NCBI GenBank assembly: GCA_038503035.1
Contig: JAVSML010025176.1
Location: 1,190,956-1,254,955 of the forward strand
Direction of reading: 5' to 3'
DNA length: 64,000 nt
DNA from: Crocodylus rhombifer
Lineage: Eukaryota > Chordata > Crocodylia > Crocodylidae
Shown: in pieces, positions 1 through 12,060 of the stretch
Position numbering within the stretch: position 1 is the stretch's first letter
How the letters are laid out: every line of letters starts with the position of its first letter
The notes under the pieces: model-generated
Told to the model about the DNA's origin: nothing
What the model saw: the letters and a program-made list of their open reading frames with translations, nothing else
Database searches by the model: none
Made by a program: the position numbers and the translations under genes

Positions 1-1039
1 CAGAATTTCTATCCAGTCAACAACAGGCAATTAACTTCATAGCCCATTTTAATGTACCTGAGTGCTGATAATCTCTCTTCACTCTACAGGTGTTAAACAC
101 CCTCTCTTTTTTAACTGTCTTGATGTTCCAGTGTGCAAATTAGTTTTTCTTCTACAACTTTGATGTTTCTTAGCCATTCCTGGTAATGCCTCTCTCATAC
201 TTCACAGCCCTGCTGACTGTTTTTAGCTCAAGCTAAAAACCTTAACACAAGTGTGGTAATACTAACTCAGGTGTAGAAATGACTGACAGTGAAGCACTGG
301 AGTCACTGTCAAGCCACTCAAGGAAGCTAGAGTTTGTTTTAGGAGCAGAAAAAGAGCTGTACATTTAACTACAATGACTACAGAGCTACTGAAACACTAT
401 CTTTTGACTATTTTTGCCCCCTGTATTACAAATGAGTGCACTTCTAATAATGTATATTTGTTTCTGCTTTGATCTTAAACTGAATAATATAGCACTAGCC
501 CCTAGCACATTAGTAAGGCTTCTAGTTTCTGGTTAACTCGGAAAAAGTATGTTGTTATATGTGATGATGTGCTACCCCATCTGCACCCCCCCTTTTCAAA
601 ATCTTAAAGCTGCCCATGGATATGGATAAAGTGATGTAACTTAAGAAGTTTGACATTTGCTGCTATGAAGTTTCCCCCAAAATTACAGAAGAGAGGCAGG
701 CAGGCTAGTTAAACAACTGCTTACAGTCTGAACCCCCAGAATAGAAGAAACCTGGAAATACAAACTTCATGTTTCACTGGTCTGTCTATTACTTTAAGCA
801 AAGCTCAAGCCTTCACCCATCTTTTGAACGTGCCCACAGGAATACTTTCAAGGAAAACTGCAGGACAAGATTTTATATTATGACATTTGCCCAATAGCTA
901 CAAATACTATTAAGAGTTCCTGATGATACTTTCTCTTAAACACGTTTTGAAATGACCCTCAACTGACAAATTTCAAACACTAGTTGTCAAAAGAAAACTG
1001 TGATCATTATAGTGGAGTTCTGCAGAAACTAACTGTATG
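1..1039. other. No gene recognised; AT-rich unique or decayed sequence
   Basis: Frames on both strands are short and closed. The only local structure I noted is a short hairpin at about 219-239, with 10-base arms (gtttttagct and its complement). I cannot assign a repeat family or an exon here. Confidence 0.5.
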
Positions 1040-1815
1040 TTTGGTGCCATTCAGTAATTTTATCAATGACCTGGAAGTAAATATGAAGTTACTGTTGATA
1101 AAATATGGTAAGCGTGGATGAGACAAGCTTGACAGAGTGGCATATAAATAAGAGGATAAGACAGTCATGCAGCCCAGTCTTTATTATTTAGGAAGCTGGG
1201 TCCACTGAAACAAAATTAACTGGAACACAACGAAATGCATGGTTTCTGAAAAACAAAGAATGCACACCAGATCTGCAGAATGGGATTTATCTCCTGGAAA
1301 AATTGTGACCCTGCAAAGGATTTAAGGGATATAATAGACAAAAAACTCAACCATAACTTCCAGTGTAATGCTTAGATGTAAAGACAGGAAAAGGAAAGCA
1401 TTTACCTCAAAATACAGCACTGATGGACAGTTGTTGGAAAAGTATACAGTCATAGTGTCCACATTCTAAACAGGATGCTAAAAAACTGGAGAAGATGCCA
1501 AAAAAACAGTTATAAAAATGACTTGAGTGCTGGAAAATGCCTGATTCTGAGAGGCCTAAAGAACAAAATCTTTATCTAAAAGATGACTGAAAAGACATCT
1601 GGTTACATTATTTAAACACCTTTATGAGGAGAAAATATGGAGTGCTAAAACTCTCATTAATCTGGTCAGAAAAGACATAACAAGAACCCGTATCCGAAAG
1701 CTGAAAGTAGATAAATTCAATTATAAGTAGGGCACAGATTTCTTATAAAGATGTGCCTAACCAGTGTAGTGAACTAACATGGAAGTATTCTCCCAGCAAC
1801 AGTTTTTCAGCTCTG
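1040..1815 (+). mobile_element. Ancient CR1/L3-like LINE remnant (3' part of ORF2)
   Basis: This stretch follows the order of the CR1 reverse-transcriptase 3' half. It has an 'atcaatgacctggaagt' block near 1059 (the I-N-D-L-E region), a 'ggatttaagggatataatag' block near 1318 (the E-R-D-L-G-V-I region) followed by 'cagtgtaatgct', and the C-terminal 'ctgaaagtagataaattcaa' block near 1699. All frames are closed by stops and indels, so it is much older than CR1 copies A, B and C in this window. The family call rests on recognised block order, not on an alignment. The boundaries are approximate. Confidence 0.6.
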
Positions 1816-2557
1816 AGACCAAGGCTGTCTCAGTCCCAGTGTGAACCCCCATATTCACGCAAAGCAATGCTGACAATCAGCTGACTGTCATCATCAGTAT
1901 GGGGGTACTACACATTCAATTTATGGAACCAAACAAACAAGCCACAAAGACTTTCCCATATTTTGTGTAATAACCTTGTGGCTGGTTTGCCACTTCATTG
2001 CACCAAAAGTCAACTGAATGTGTAGCACTGTTACTATGTAAGGTGCACTTAACATATTAATAGCATGAAAACCAGAACGTTTGCCAGGGGCCATAGGAGC
2101 ACATAAGCAGTTACTTTGTACTGAGAACAACAAAAAAATCAAAAAAATTGAATACATAAAACAATAGTAAACATATCACTCCCTGCTGTGTGGACCCACA
2201 AAAAAATCCACCATTCTAAGACCTATAAAAACATATCTCTCAGAGTTAATAAGTTATATTCCAAAACATACTATTCCTACTCTTAACTATACGGTTTCTT
2301 GAGCAGAAAGTGAAAAATTATATTCCCACAAACAGCCGTATGGAGCATGTTTGTCCAAAATGTGCTTGTGCAATAGTTCATCTGAATCATAAAGGACTCT
2401 TTCAGAATATTAGTTTTCTAAAAATAAGTAGTACATTGAGGACTTGCTCTAGCTATAAAATGATTATTCACTGTTACTGTCTTGGAAACATGCACTTCTC
2501 ATACTAAAGTTGACAATTCTGTGATTATTATAATTCATGCTATTGGAGTTCAATAGC
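1816..2557. other. No gene recognised
   Basis: AT-rich sequence with only short frames (78 and 65 residues) that resemble nothing I know. It ends abruptly at the 5' truncation point of the CR1 element starting near 2558. Confidence 0.5.
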
Positions 2558-4526
2558 TCTCCAGGGACCTAGCGGACCTCCTGCGGCTAAAAAGGAAAGC
2601 CTACAAAGGATGGAGGATGGGATTCACCTCCAAGGAGGATTATTCTGCGCTGGTCCGGTCCTGCAGGGAGCAAACCAGGAAAGCCAAGGCTGCAACTGAA
2701 CTCCAACTAGCTTCAAGCATCAAGGACAACAAAAAGTCCTTTTTCAGATATGTGGGGAGCCGGAGGAAAAGCAAGGGCAACGTTGGACCCCTGCTAAACC
2801 AGATGGGGCAAATGACAACTGACACCCAGGAAAAAGCCAACCTATTAAATAGGTACTTTGCGTCAGTCTTTCATCAGTCACATGGGATGCCCATGCCTGC
2901 TATGGGACAGGGAAATCCGGGTGATGGGGATCCCAATGCTGACCTCGTGAAGGAACATCTCGAGAAGCTGGATACCTTCAAGTCAGCCGGCCCTGACAAT
3001 CTGCACCCCAGGGTACTCAAGGAGCTGGCGAGCGTCATAGCCCAGCCCCTGGCACGGATCTTTGAAAACTTCTGGTGCTCTGGTGTAGTGCCCGAAGACT
3101 GGAAGAAGGCCAATGTGGTGCCGATCTTCAAGAAAGGGAGGAGTGGATCCAGCTAACTACAGGCCCATTAGCCTGACTTCTATCCTGGGGAAGATCTTAG
3201 ATAAGCTTATTAAGGAGGCCATCCTTGATGGACTGGCCCAGGATAACATTCTAAGGGATAGCCAGCACAGGTTTGTTGCGGGTAGGTCTTGTTTGACCAA
3301 TCTCATTTCCTTCTATGACCAGGTGACCTATCACTTGGACAAGGGAGAAGAGATTGATGTCATAAATCTTGACTTCAAAAAAGCTTCTCATCTGGTATCC
3401 CATGATCACCTCTTGGCCAAAGTGGCCAGTTGTGGCCTTGGCTCCACCACGATCCGCTGGCTGGGAAACTGGCTCCGTGGTCAGACCCAGAGGGTTGTAA
3501 TTGATGGCAGTCACTCATCGTGGTGCCCTGTGACCAGTGGGGTCCCTCAAGGCTCTGTCCTGGGACCCATACTGTTCAACATCTTCATTAATGATGTGGA
3601 CACTGGAGTCAGAAGTGGACTGGCCAAGTTTGCCAATGACACCAAACTTTGGGGCAAAGCATCCACGCCAGAAGATAGGCGGGTGATCCAGGCTGACCTG
3701 GACATGCTCAGCAAATGGGCGGACGAGAACCTGATGGTGTTTAACACCAAAAAATGCAAGGTTTCCACCTTGGGAGGAAAAACCTGCAGCATCCTTATAG
3801 GCTCGGCAGTGCTACGTTGGATAGCACTACAGAAGAAAAAGACTTGGGGGTCATCATTGACCACAAGATGAACATGAGCCTCCAGTGCGATGCTGCAGCT
3901 AGTAAAGCGACCAAAACGCTGGCTTGCATCCATAGATGCTTTTCGGGCAAATCCCGGGACGTCATTCTCCCCTTGTACTCGGCCTTGGTGAGGCTGCAGC
4001 TGGGGTACTGCGTCCAGTTTTGGGCTCCACAATTCAAAAAGGATGTGGAGAAGCTTGAGAGAGTCCAGAGGAGAGCCATGCACATGATCAGAGGTCAGGA
4101 AAACAGATCTTACGATGATAGGCTGAGAGACATGGGACTCTTTAGCCTGGAAAAGCGCAGGCTCAGGGGTGATCTGATGGCCACCTATAAGTTTATCGGG
4201 GTGACCACCAGGATCTGGGGGAACGTTTGTTCACCAGAGCGCCCCAAGAGATGATGAGGTCGAACGGTCACAAACTCCTGCAAGACTGTTTCAGGCTGGA
4301 CATAAGGAAGAATTTCTTTACTGTCCGAGCCCCCAAGGTCTGGAACAGTCTGCCAGCGGAGGTGGTTCAAGCACCTACACTGAACACCTTCAACAGTAAA
4401 TTGGATGCTTATCTTGCTGGGATCCTATGACCCCAGCTGACTTCCTGCCCTTTGGGCAGGGGGCTGGACTCAATGATCTCCCGAGGTCCCTTCCAGCCCT
4501 GATGTCTATGAAATCTATGAAATTAT
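2558..4526 (+). mobile_element. CR1: CR1 LINE, copy A, 5'-truncated, young subfamily
   Basis: A 5'-truncated CR1 non-LTR retrotransposon that begins in the endonuclease-RT linker and runs to a typical CR1 3' end. That end has a short 3' UTR after the ORF2 stop near 4430, the conserved 'gggctggactcaatgatctc' block near 4461, and two terminal units of the type 'tctatgaaa' at about 4504-4522. CR1 elements end in such short direct repeats instead of poly(A). It is closely similar to copies B and C and to the tail at 50192, so it belongs to the youngest CR1 subfamily in this window. I saw no target-site duplication, which is normal for CR1. Confidence 0.92.
2560..4430 (+). pseudogene. CR1 ORF2 reverse transcriptase remnant (copy A)
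   Basis: ORF2 of CR1 encodes an endonuclease-reverse transcriptase that copies the element's RNA at the target site. This copy holds only the linker, the RT fingers/palm/thumb and the C-terminal region. The reading path changes frame three times. Two bases are missing near 3140, just before the N-Y-R-P-I-S-L-T-S block. One base is missing near 3763, inside the block after K-K-C-K. One base is missing near 4195. The catalytic F-A-D-D box reads F-A-N-D (codon 3635-3637, Asp to Asn), so even repair of the frame would leave a changed metal-binding site. The last segment ends at a stop near 4430. It is non-functional. Confidence 0.9.
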
Positions 4527-5640
4527 TGAATTGCAGTGAAACCAAGAATTCTCTGAGGTTGATTTCCACTCAGATGCAAGAATCCATGCATCTGATACAT
4601 AAGAATCCATGTATCATTCTGTAAGGTGTTAAGCAGCTACCCCAATGTTGCGGTTGCTCTCTGGCTGGTAGACGCATTCCTTCTTCACTCGTTTTCCATG
4701 CCTCGATGAAAAGTAAATAAAAATAGAAAGAAAACTAGTTGGGAGGTGAACTTCCTGCTATGCGTCTGGGTGGTCACCGTGGGTCTCTTCACAGGGTTCT
4801 TCCAACCCCTACACTCTGTCATCACCACACCAGCAATTTTCTGGGCACAGATCCCCCCTTTCGGACTCTCCCTCTTCCATTCCCCAGGCTTAGTCCCAGT
4901 ACTCTCCTTCCCCGGAGGTTCCTTTAAGTATCCAACTGTGGCCTCCAGTGGCTCTCCCCTTCAGGCTATTTTGACAGCCCCTCCAGTGTCCCAGATAAGC
5001 AGTCCTCTACCCTGCAGTGCAATTGCTGGCTCTCCTTTGTTTCTTTAGGCTCCCAGCACCTCTGTCCCTCTCAGTGGGGACACCCCCAGGGTCCCTTTAA
5101 CCCCCTTTTGGCCCTTAGCCTTTCCAGGCCACCTTTGCAGTGGAGGGGGATCACACTCACTCCTGCTGCCTTGCAAACAGACTCCTCACAGCTTCTCCCT
5201 TTACAGATGGGGCCCCACCCCAGGTCTTCCCTCACCCTGGCTGCCACATCCCTCTCCAGTGTGGACATCTCTGCTATCTCCCAGCCCCATGGCAAGTACC
5301 TGTGATTGCTGTGTTGCACTGGGGCTCCACACCTCAATCTTCACAGGAGTCTGCTCTGCCATTCTGTGGCATCCCTGTTGTTATACTGCCAGTCCACTCT
5401 CCGGGGGCTTCCTTTCAACCCCCTTACCCATTTTGTCCCCTGGCTCCTCCCCTGGGACCCAATCTGCCTGGCCTGGCCTCCACATGTTTCCCAGCTAGGG
5501 CCCAAGTAGGGCTTCATTGGGAGCACCTGGGCTCCCAGCTCCATGCATCATCCCACTTTTCGTGCTGCAGCTTAGGTACAGGTGAGTCTTCTCCTCTTTA
5601 GTAACAGACACCCCCTCAGGTATCCTGTTACACACTCATT
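4527..5640. other. No gene recognised; C/T-rich, repeat-like block at about 4741-5640
   Basis: After the CR1 tail the sequence turns strongly pyrimidine-rich on the + strand, with proline/serine-rich frames of up to 153 residues on + and an 88-residue frame on -. These are composition effects: several overlapping frames are open at once and none shows a domain. The abrupt composition change suggests a repeat of its own, possibly LTR-derived on the minus strand, but I cannot name one. Confidence 0.4.
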
Positions 5641-7356
5641 CTCTCAAAAATCCTAAAGCTGGTAGCCTCATGTGAAGGCACTATAGGTATTAAAAACATT
5701 TCATTTTTATTTGTTGTTACCTTCAAAGTCAAGTAACTCATGCTGATTCCTGTTGGTTTTGACAAGTTGTGTCTAGCAGACATATGCTAGATCCTGTTCA
5801 GTTGAGAAAAGGCGGGCCCTCTGCAGAAGGTTTGGCACAAAGCTATCGTGTACAAATAACCACTGAGGCAGAAAAAAACCACAAATTCAAGCCAGGATGA
5901 AAAGAAGTTAGAAATTGCTCCTGAGACACATGAATAAGGACATAATTATTTGAATTATTTTTTCCATTATGCCTATATTCTCCACTAGTTTTTATTCTAA
6001 CTTTCCGTCTCTCTGGCTCTTTGCTTTCCCTTTTTCTCCACTGTTATTTCTCCTAAGCTGTACTTCAACTCCATGAAGTTTAAGTACAACTTTTAACAAT
6101 GTTCAAGTTTTGACTATTATGCATAAGGAGGCTCATCAAATTGTACACACTAATACACTTAAAAGAAATCTAAAATCAGTGAGAAAATGTTGCATATTTA
6201 TCAGTGTTTAGTTGTGGTACACACCGTCCAAAGTAAGTGTAGCAGGAGCATCATAGTTTAACAAGATGCAACTGTTACTTTTTATATTTCTCTGGGATGC
6301 TAACTCTTAGACATTTAAAGGGCATTATTAAAATGTATTTATTCTTCTGTTATTTTTAATCATCGTATTCAAATGAAGTTTGGGTCAAAATAAGCAACCT
6401 GGCCCAAGGGGCTAATTTGCAGTGAGGTCCTATTTAAGAGTTGCCTGATAAACTCATGAAGGAATAATTAGAACATTTAAAGTGACAAATTAAAGCTGAT
6501 GCAATTAACAAGAACCCTCATGATTACTTAATATTTTCTAAGAGCTTTCTAGAAAGCAACAACAGGATTTTATGCTGTGAGATAAAATTCTATTCATGTG
6601 GAGAAGTGAATTACACGTTTACAAAATTAAACAAGACAGACGAGTTTAGATGTAGTAAAAGAGCATTAATAAATCATCACTGGGGAGTATTGCTGCAGTG
6701 ACACACCCACCCTGCCATTTGTAAGTGGTTATGAAAGTCTTACAGTTCTGTCCTGACTAACCAATCAAAATTATTTTAAATTTTCATTAAAAAATAAGCA
6801 ATGTTAAAAATAATCAATCTTCAAGTTGGATAAGAATAAATTAAGAGAAAAACTGTTTTCCATGAATAATTCTATAAACAAACCTTCTGCATATAGATCA
6901 AAATAAAATCAATGAGTAAGCCAATAAAAATTATGGGCCATGTCACACAAAAGATCTTCTTAAGTTTCTATTACCTTGTCCCTTCTCTCTCATGTAATAC
7001 CAGTCTAAAGTCTACAATATTCTCAGAATACTACATAGCATAGCATGAAACACTCCAAGGACCAATAAAGGCTTATCTTGAAAATAAAAATTTAAAAAAA
7101 GATTGTATTGAAAATTCAGATTCTCAATCAGGTCCCCTGTTACCAAGATGAGTGTGTCGGGTTTTGGGGTTTTGTTTTGCTTTTTAATAATCCAGTTTTC
7201 CTTGAATTTTAAAGGGAAAAATTCAGAACAGGAAGATTAAATTTATAAATTCTGTTCCATCATAAACAAAGTCAATGTTGACTGCAGCTGAAACAAAAGG
7301 CCTGCTCAAGTTCCTTTTGTAACCAGAAGCAATAATTACCCTGTCAAGCTGTAGGG
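5641..7356. other. No gene recognised; AT-rich, with conserved-element-like texture at 6390-6780
   Basis: No repeat family or exon was identified. Two stretches, about 6390-6600 and 6655-6790, have the look of vertebrate conserved non-coding DNA: balanced, non-repetitive, and rich in homeodomain-type cores (aattag, caatta, taatta). That is an impression only. Confidence 0.4.
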
Positions 7357-8987
7357 CAGTGGCAGACAAAATACAACTTGTGGGCTGAATCCAGCCTGCC
7401 AGGCAATTTCTTCCCAAGCCCATAGGTACCCATCAGCTAATTGTACCCTAGCCCATACACCTCACTCCCACTCTTGTGGGCATAGAGACCCAGCCCATCC
7501 AGCACACAACTTCAGGGGATGGGGGGCAGGGCTGCTGCTGCAGCCATTGGGAAACCTGTTCAGCTTCCTCAGCATCCCATTCGCTCCAGGCACCAGGTAG
7601 AGAAGAGGCAGGGGCACGAAGCATGGGGCTATGGATGTGAGAAAGGGTGGGGGGTAGCAATCCCCCATACACTGTTCCCATGGTGCACAGCCCTTGCTGC
7701 AGTGGCAGCAGCAGCAACAACAGGAGGCCAGCACTCCAAGCCCATGCAGCACTGACGCCCAGCTGCAAGTGGCTCCAGCCAGTGCTGTATATGGTGGCAA
7801 GGGGCATGAACGACTAGTGCCTCCTGAGACTGGGTGGGGCACAATTTGTGAGTGGTAGTGTCAGTGGCAGGGTGGCAAATGGCAGCCACCCACAGAATCA
7901 GGCATCTCCAGAAGCTGGCAGTGGCATCAACGGCAGGGACAGGGTGTGACGAGCAGCAACTGCCCACAGAAGCCAGAGGCAGCCAGTCTTGGGGGGGGGG
8001 GCGCACGTGGTACCCCTCTACGAGTCACCTATGGCAAGGAGTGCAGCCAGGCCAGCTCACCTTTATTGCACGGTGCTCCCCATGGTGCACATGGAGCTTC
8101 CAACACTCATGTACCACCAGGGGAAGCCCCATGTGGTGGAGCCAGCTGTCCTCTGTGCCCCCACAGCTGTGCTCCACTTCCGTCAGAGTCCTGGGACCTG
8201 CACAGCAGGGAACAGGAAAGGCAGTCAACTCCACTGTGTGAGGCCTCCTCCAGTGGCGCACAACTGCCAGGAGCTGCATGTACACTGCGTGGAGCCATGT
8301 GTGATAGAAGCTGGTCAGCCTAGCTACACCCCTTGCCACCATGTGCAGGGCTGGCTGGAGCTGCAAGTATCTTGGCAGCAGCATCTGTGAGGGCCCCAAG
8401 TGCCAGCTGCCTGCTACTGCTGCTGGCAGCAGGGGCTGTGCACCATGCAGGGGAGGAGTGTGGGAGGGTCCCCACACCCCACCTGCTTCCACAACTTCCA
8501 ACATATACACTTCCCCACCATACTCTATTGCCCTCACACATACAACCATACCCCCTCACAAATCCCTCTCCATACACCCCGATACACACACACACACACA
8601 CACACACACACCAACATACAAGAATAAGTCTTTTTTAAGCTGTTATGCAATCATTTTTATATACACTATGCAAACACAAATCCTGACAAAAATATTTTTT
8701 GTTATAAAACTAAAATATATTATAGTAGCTGTTTGACTTTTAGGTATATGATTTGGTTTCTTTTCTGGTTCCAAGATGGCAATCCTTCCTTCCCAAAAGG
8801 AGTACTTCTGGAGGCAAGGGGAGGGACTTCCAGTGGCAAAGTTCAGGGTTAAGGGATGGACTTCCAGTCCCAAGTTGGTGACGATGGGGTGAGGCAATTG
8901 TCAAGGGGTGGGGCTACCCTTGAAGCCCTTGACAGCTCACCAAAATTCATTAACTGATCCTCCAGCTGAAATAATTACCCACCCCTG
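7357..8987 (+). mobile_element. Non-autonomous hAT-like DNA transposon, copy 1 (GC-rich core)
   Basis: The left end is 'cagtggcagacaaaatac' and the right end, read on the other strand, is 'caggggtgggtaattattt', so the termini form an imperfect inverted repeat. The right 350 bases match the element at 31248-32115 block by block: 'aaaaatattttttgttat', 'caaggggagggacttcc', 'gccaaaattcattaa'-type and 'aataattacccacccctg'. The core (about 7440-8560) is GC-rich and self-complementary; the arms at about 7679-7713 and 8418-8447 pair. It contains a (CA)n run and no transposase. The candidate 8-bp flanks (ctgtaggg and ccctaaag) agree poorly, so no target duplication is claimed. The 126-174-residue frames inside are chance frames. 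Confidence 0.75.
8584..8612 (+). repeat. (CA)n microsatellite
   Basis: About 14 uninterrupted CA dinucleotides lie inside the hAT-like element at 7357-8987. Such a run is likely to vary in length between individuals. Confidence 0.97.
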
Positions 8988-8993
8988 CCCTAA

Positions 8994-9667
8994 AGCCATG
9001 TCCACATGTGCAGGGGTGTGCATTTGCAGCAGCACAAACAGCAGCGGTACAAATCTGTGTTGCTACTTTTTGCCGCAGTACATACACTTGCCTTTTTGCC
9101 TTCCAGTGGGACACACTGTCCTGCTGCTCCATGCTAGAGACCTAGCTGGGGCACAGGGTGCCTTGGCAAGGGGTTGGCTGGCAGCCAACTCCCACGCTGA
9201 AGCAACCTATGGCCCAGCCAGTGAGTGGCATGTGGAGATGGGGAGCAGGCAGCCTGCTCCCCAATCTCCATGTGGAATGGAACCCCCATGCTGAGGTACC
9301 CTGAGACTCAGCCAGCTGCTCCCCAGCTAGCTGCTTTTTCCCTCATCTCAAGCCAAGAAGCTGTCTGGGCCGCAAGATGCCTCAGTGCAGGGGTTCTATA
9401 GCATATGGAGACACGAGAGCTAGCAGCCCTGGACTGCCTGCTCCCCCATCTCCACATTTGTCTCAATGACCACCACTTTGGCATGCTTTGCACCACTTTC
9501 TTCTTCATAGTTTTTCTGCTACCAGGATATCCTGGTAGCAAATTTTGCCCCAGTGCTGCAATTAGCAGTGCTGCAGATGGTTTAACGTGCAACATGTGTG
9601 GTTTGTGGTGCCACACAGAGGTGTGCAGTGCCACAAACTGCACGTGACTGCATGTCTGGATCTGGCT
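8994..9667. mobile_element. MITE-like element with imperfect terminal inverted repeats
   Basis: The left end reads 'agccatgtccacatgtgcag'. The right end, reverse-complemented, reads 'agccagatccagacatgcag'. The match decays gradually over about 40 bases (continuing as 'tgcatttgcagcagcac' against 'gtgcagtttgtggcactgc'). The 670-base interior has no transposase. A perfect 24-base palindrome lies at 9517-9540. It starts only a few bases after the hAT-like element ending at 8987. The superfamily is undetermined, since I could not fix a target duplication. Confidence 0.55.
9517..9540. repeat. Perfect 24-bp palindrome
   Basis: The 12-base half 'tgctaccaggat' is followed immediately by its exact reverse complement with no spacer. 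It sits inside the MITE-like element, just after a T-rich stretch. A perfect spacerless palindrome of this length is unlikely by chance within 64 kb. Confidence 0.95.
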
Positions 9668-11789
9668 TAGGGTAGTATCATTATGTTCACTGGTCCTAAA
9701 AGGATTCCTTTTGGTACTTAAAGACACATCTCATGTAGAATTTCATAGGAACAGATATTGCCCAATAATAATAAGTGCCAGAAACCACTTTTCCACCCAA
9801 GCTTGACAATCCTCAACGTTTGCACAAAAACAAAAACAAAAAACCCACACATTGGTCAGATTGGTCAGATTTTTGACAGCAAGACATGTTATTCCTATTG
9901 TAGAAAACTAAGTATAATTTGTTGTAAGGTATATGCTGCTAACACATCCCTATCTTTGTGAAACATTATATGGATTGGAACTAGAACAAATTTTGATCAG
10001 TACTAAGACACATCACCATAATTTCCTAACAAATTGGAAAAAATAAAAAATGTTAGTGACCAAATGCTGCTTTGATTAACACTTAGTATTTTAATCTTAT
10101 AATTTAAATTAATCTAAAAGATCATCTTCTAAACATGAAATTAATTTTCTAACTTATTAGGCACAGAAGGACATTTACAAGTAGATTTAACTTCCAAATC
10201 TTCTCCAATTTCACAGTATGAAAAACACTCATAATTGTAACATATGTGCCTTTGAAAACTAACATATAAACAAGGAAAAACTGTACAATAACAAAGAAAA
10301 TCTGTACAATAACAAGAGTTCCTTGTATGTATTCTTCTGTGGGACTGTACATGCCTAACATGAAACTTTCTGACAGCTGTGCATTTGCCCACACATACTC
10401 TTTAACTCTCCATATAAAATACTGAAGAAGTAAAAGAGCAGGGTAGGACCAAATGCTACCCCTTCTCTACTGTAGATTTTTCAGAGAAAAGGAATTTGAA
10501 GCAGAGGGGAAGGATGCTAGGTTGTGACATACTTACCATCATGACATTTTGAAGAATCTAGTTATTATACAGATAAGCAGCTTTCCTTGCTAGTGTTTGT
10601 CCTTACCTATGCGCACTCCCCCGTGGACAAATCTCAGGCATTACACTAAGGCCATGAATATTCATTACATTTCTAGCAAAAAATGTGCCCTTGCATCATT
10701 GCAAAAAGCAAAGTTATAGCCATTCAGGTTTTTCATAGAAAAGACATGGTGGTTCCACCAAGAAATATTATTTCTACACAACAGCAATTTTTCACAGTGC
10801 AATAATTTCCAGAGTTACATGTAATACCTATCACAATTATGCCAGATGGTGCACCTCAACCCCCAGGACCCCAGTGCTCCTCATTCCCCCCACAGCTCCA
10901 GACTATCTGGCACCCCAAACTCTACTGCTCCAGGGAGGCAGGGCTGGGCTCACAGACAGGCATGAAGTCACACTGATCACCCTTGTCTTTCTTTGTATAC
11001 AAGATAAAGTCCTTCCTGCTGAAAAGCAGGAATCCACCTCCCAGGCCCTCCTGCCATGCCAAAAATGTATGTTCCCACCATTAGCCACAAGCCAAACTGA
11101 AGGAAATGCACTAAGCAGGGGGTTGTTTCTGCCTCAGTTTTGAACTGAGGAACCCTGTAAGGCAAATGTAATACCCACTATACTACAAGAACCAAAGGTA
11201 CTACAGAAAATAAAAACACCAGTCACAAACTGGGGGTGCTGCAATTTGTGTCTGGGTCCTCCATAAGTTGCCTCTTTGCTTCTACAAAGAGCAAACACCA
11301 TGGTGAGTGTGAAGGGGAAACTCTTCAGCATTTCACCCGAAGCAGAGCCAATGGAGCCCAGCAGAGCAATAGCACAACCAAGAAACTCCCATGTGCTTAC
11401 TGCAGAGACTGGCTACTGTAATTCATAAACTGCATCTGATATGAAGTGGGTCTTTGCCAACCCCTCCTCAAGTGGAGCCGCCGTTCAAGCTCTCCCCATC
11501 CCATCTCATGCAGGTTGATGAGGTGATGAATCCTGGTGTATGCAACTGTTGTATAGCATGGGACACCTCCCACAGTGCTTCTCCCATCCTAGGACTTCCC
11601 CACACCAAAATGATTAGACAATCAGAGACCACATGGCCAGTCATGCCCAGAGGGCCATTCATGGTGCTGTGCACTAGCCTGCATAGAAGCTGAAAGAGCT
11701 CTCCGAAGAAGTGGTGGAAGGTTTTGACTCCATGCCATTAAACATATAGTATACACTGGATCTACTATAACAGACTAAAAAAAATCCCA
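9668..11789. other. No gene recognised
   Basis: Mixed AT-rich sequence with a more GC-rich stretch at about 10845-11420. Frames reach 89 residues and show no domain. I see no repeat signature that I can name. Confidence 0.45.
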
Positions 11790-12060
11790 GGTCTTCTTTG
11801 CATTCATTTCCCTGAACAATTCTTTCCATGTGACTTTACTAACCAGTTCACTCAGTTTGTCAAAATTTGCCCTTTGGAAATGAAAAAGCAACTCTTTATA
11901 GACATCCTTTGTATGCCTCTCCATTAATTTGTAAATGAATGAAACTCATGACTAAGGTTATTTTTTTGTAACTCAAGGTTATTATCCCCATAACTTTCCA
12001 AAACCAAGTCTAAAATAGAATAATCTGGAGTTGCAGAATTCACGGGAGCAGGGACCCATT
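11790..12060 (-). mobile_element. Ancient CR1/L3-like LINE fragment
   Basis: On the + strand the order 'ccagttcactcagtttgtca', 'aaatttgccctttggaaatg', 'tccattaatttgtaaatgaa' and then 'aaccaagtctaaaataga' resembles the minus strand of the ORF2 5' region of ancient amniote CR1/L3 elements as I remember it. No open frame remains. The boundaries and family are approximate. Confidence 0.45.

Noticed and set aside
3547..4083. 178-residue minus-strand frame
   Set aside because: Antisense shadow of the CR1 ORF2 remnant. The same shadow recurs antisense to copies B and C.
8025..8549. 174-residue minus-strand frame
   Set aside because: It is inside the non-autonomous element at 7357-8987 and overlaps open frames in other phases.
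7349..8995. 8-bp target duplication for the hAT-like element at 7357-8987
   Set aside because: Flanking octamers ctgtaggg and ccctaaag match at only 4 of 8 positions, no better than chance allows.
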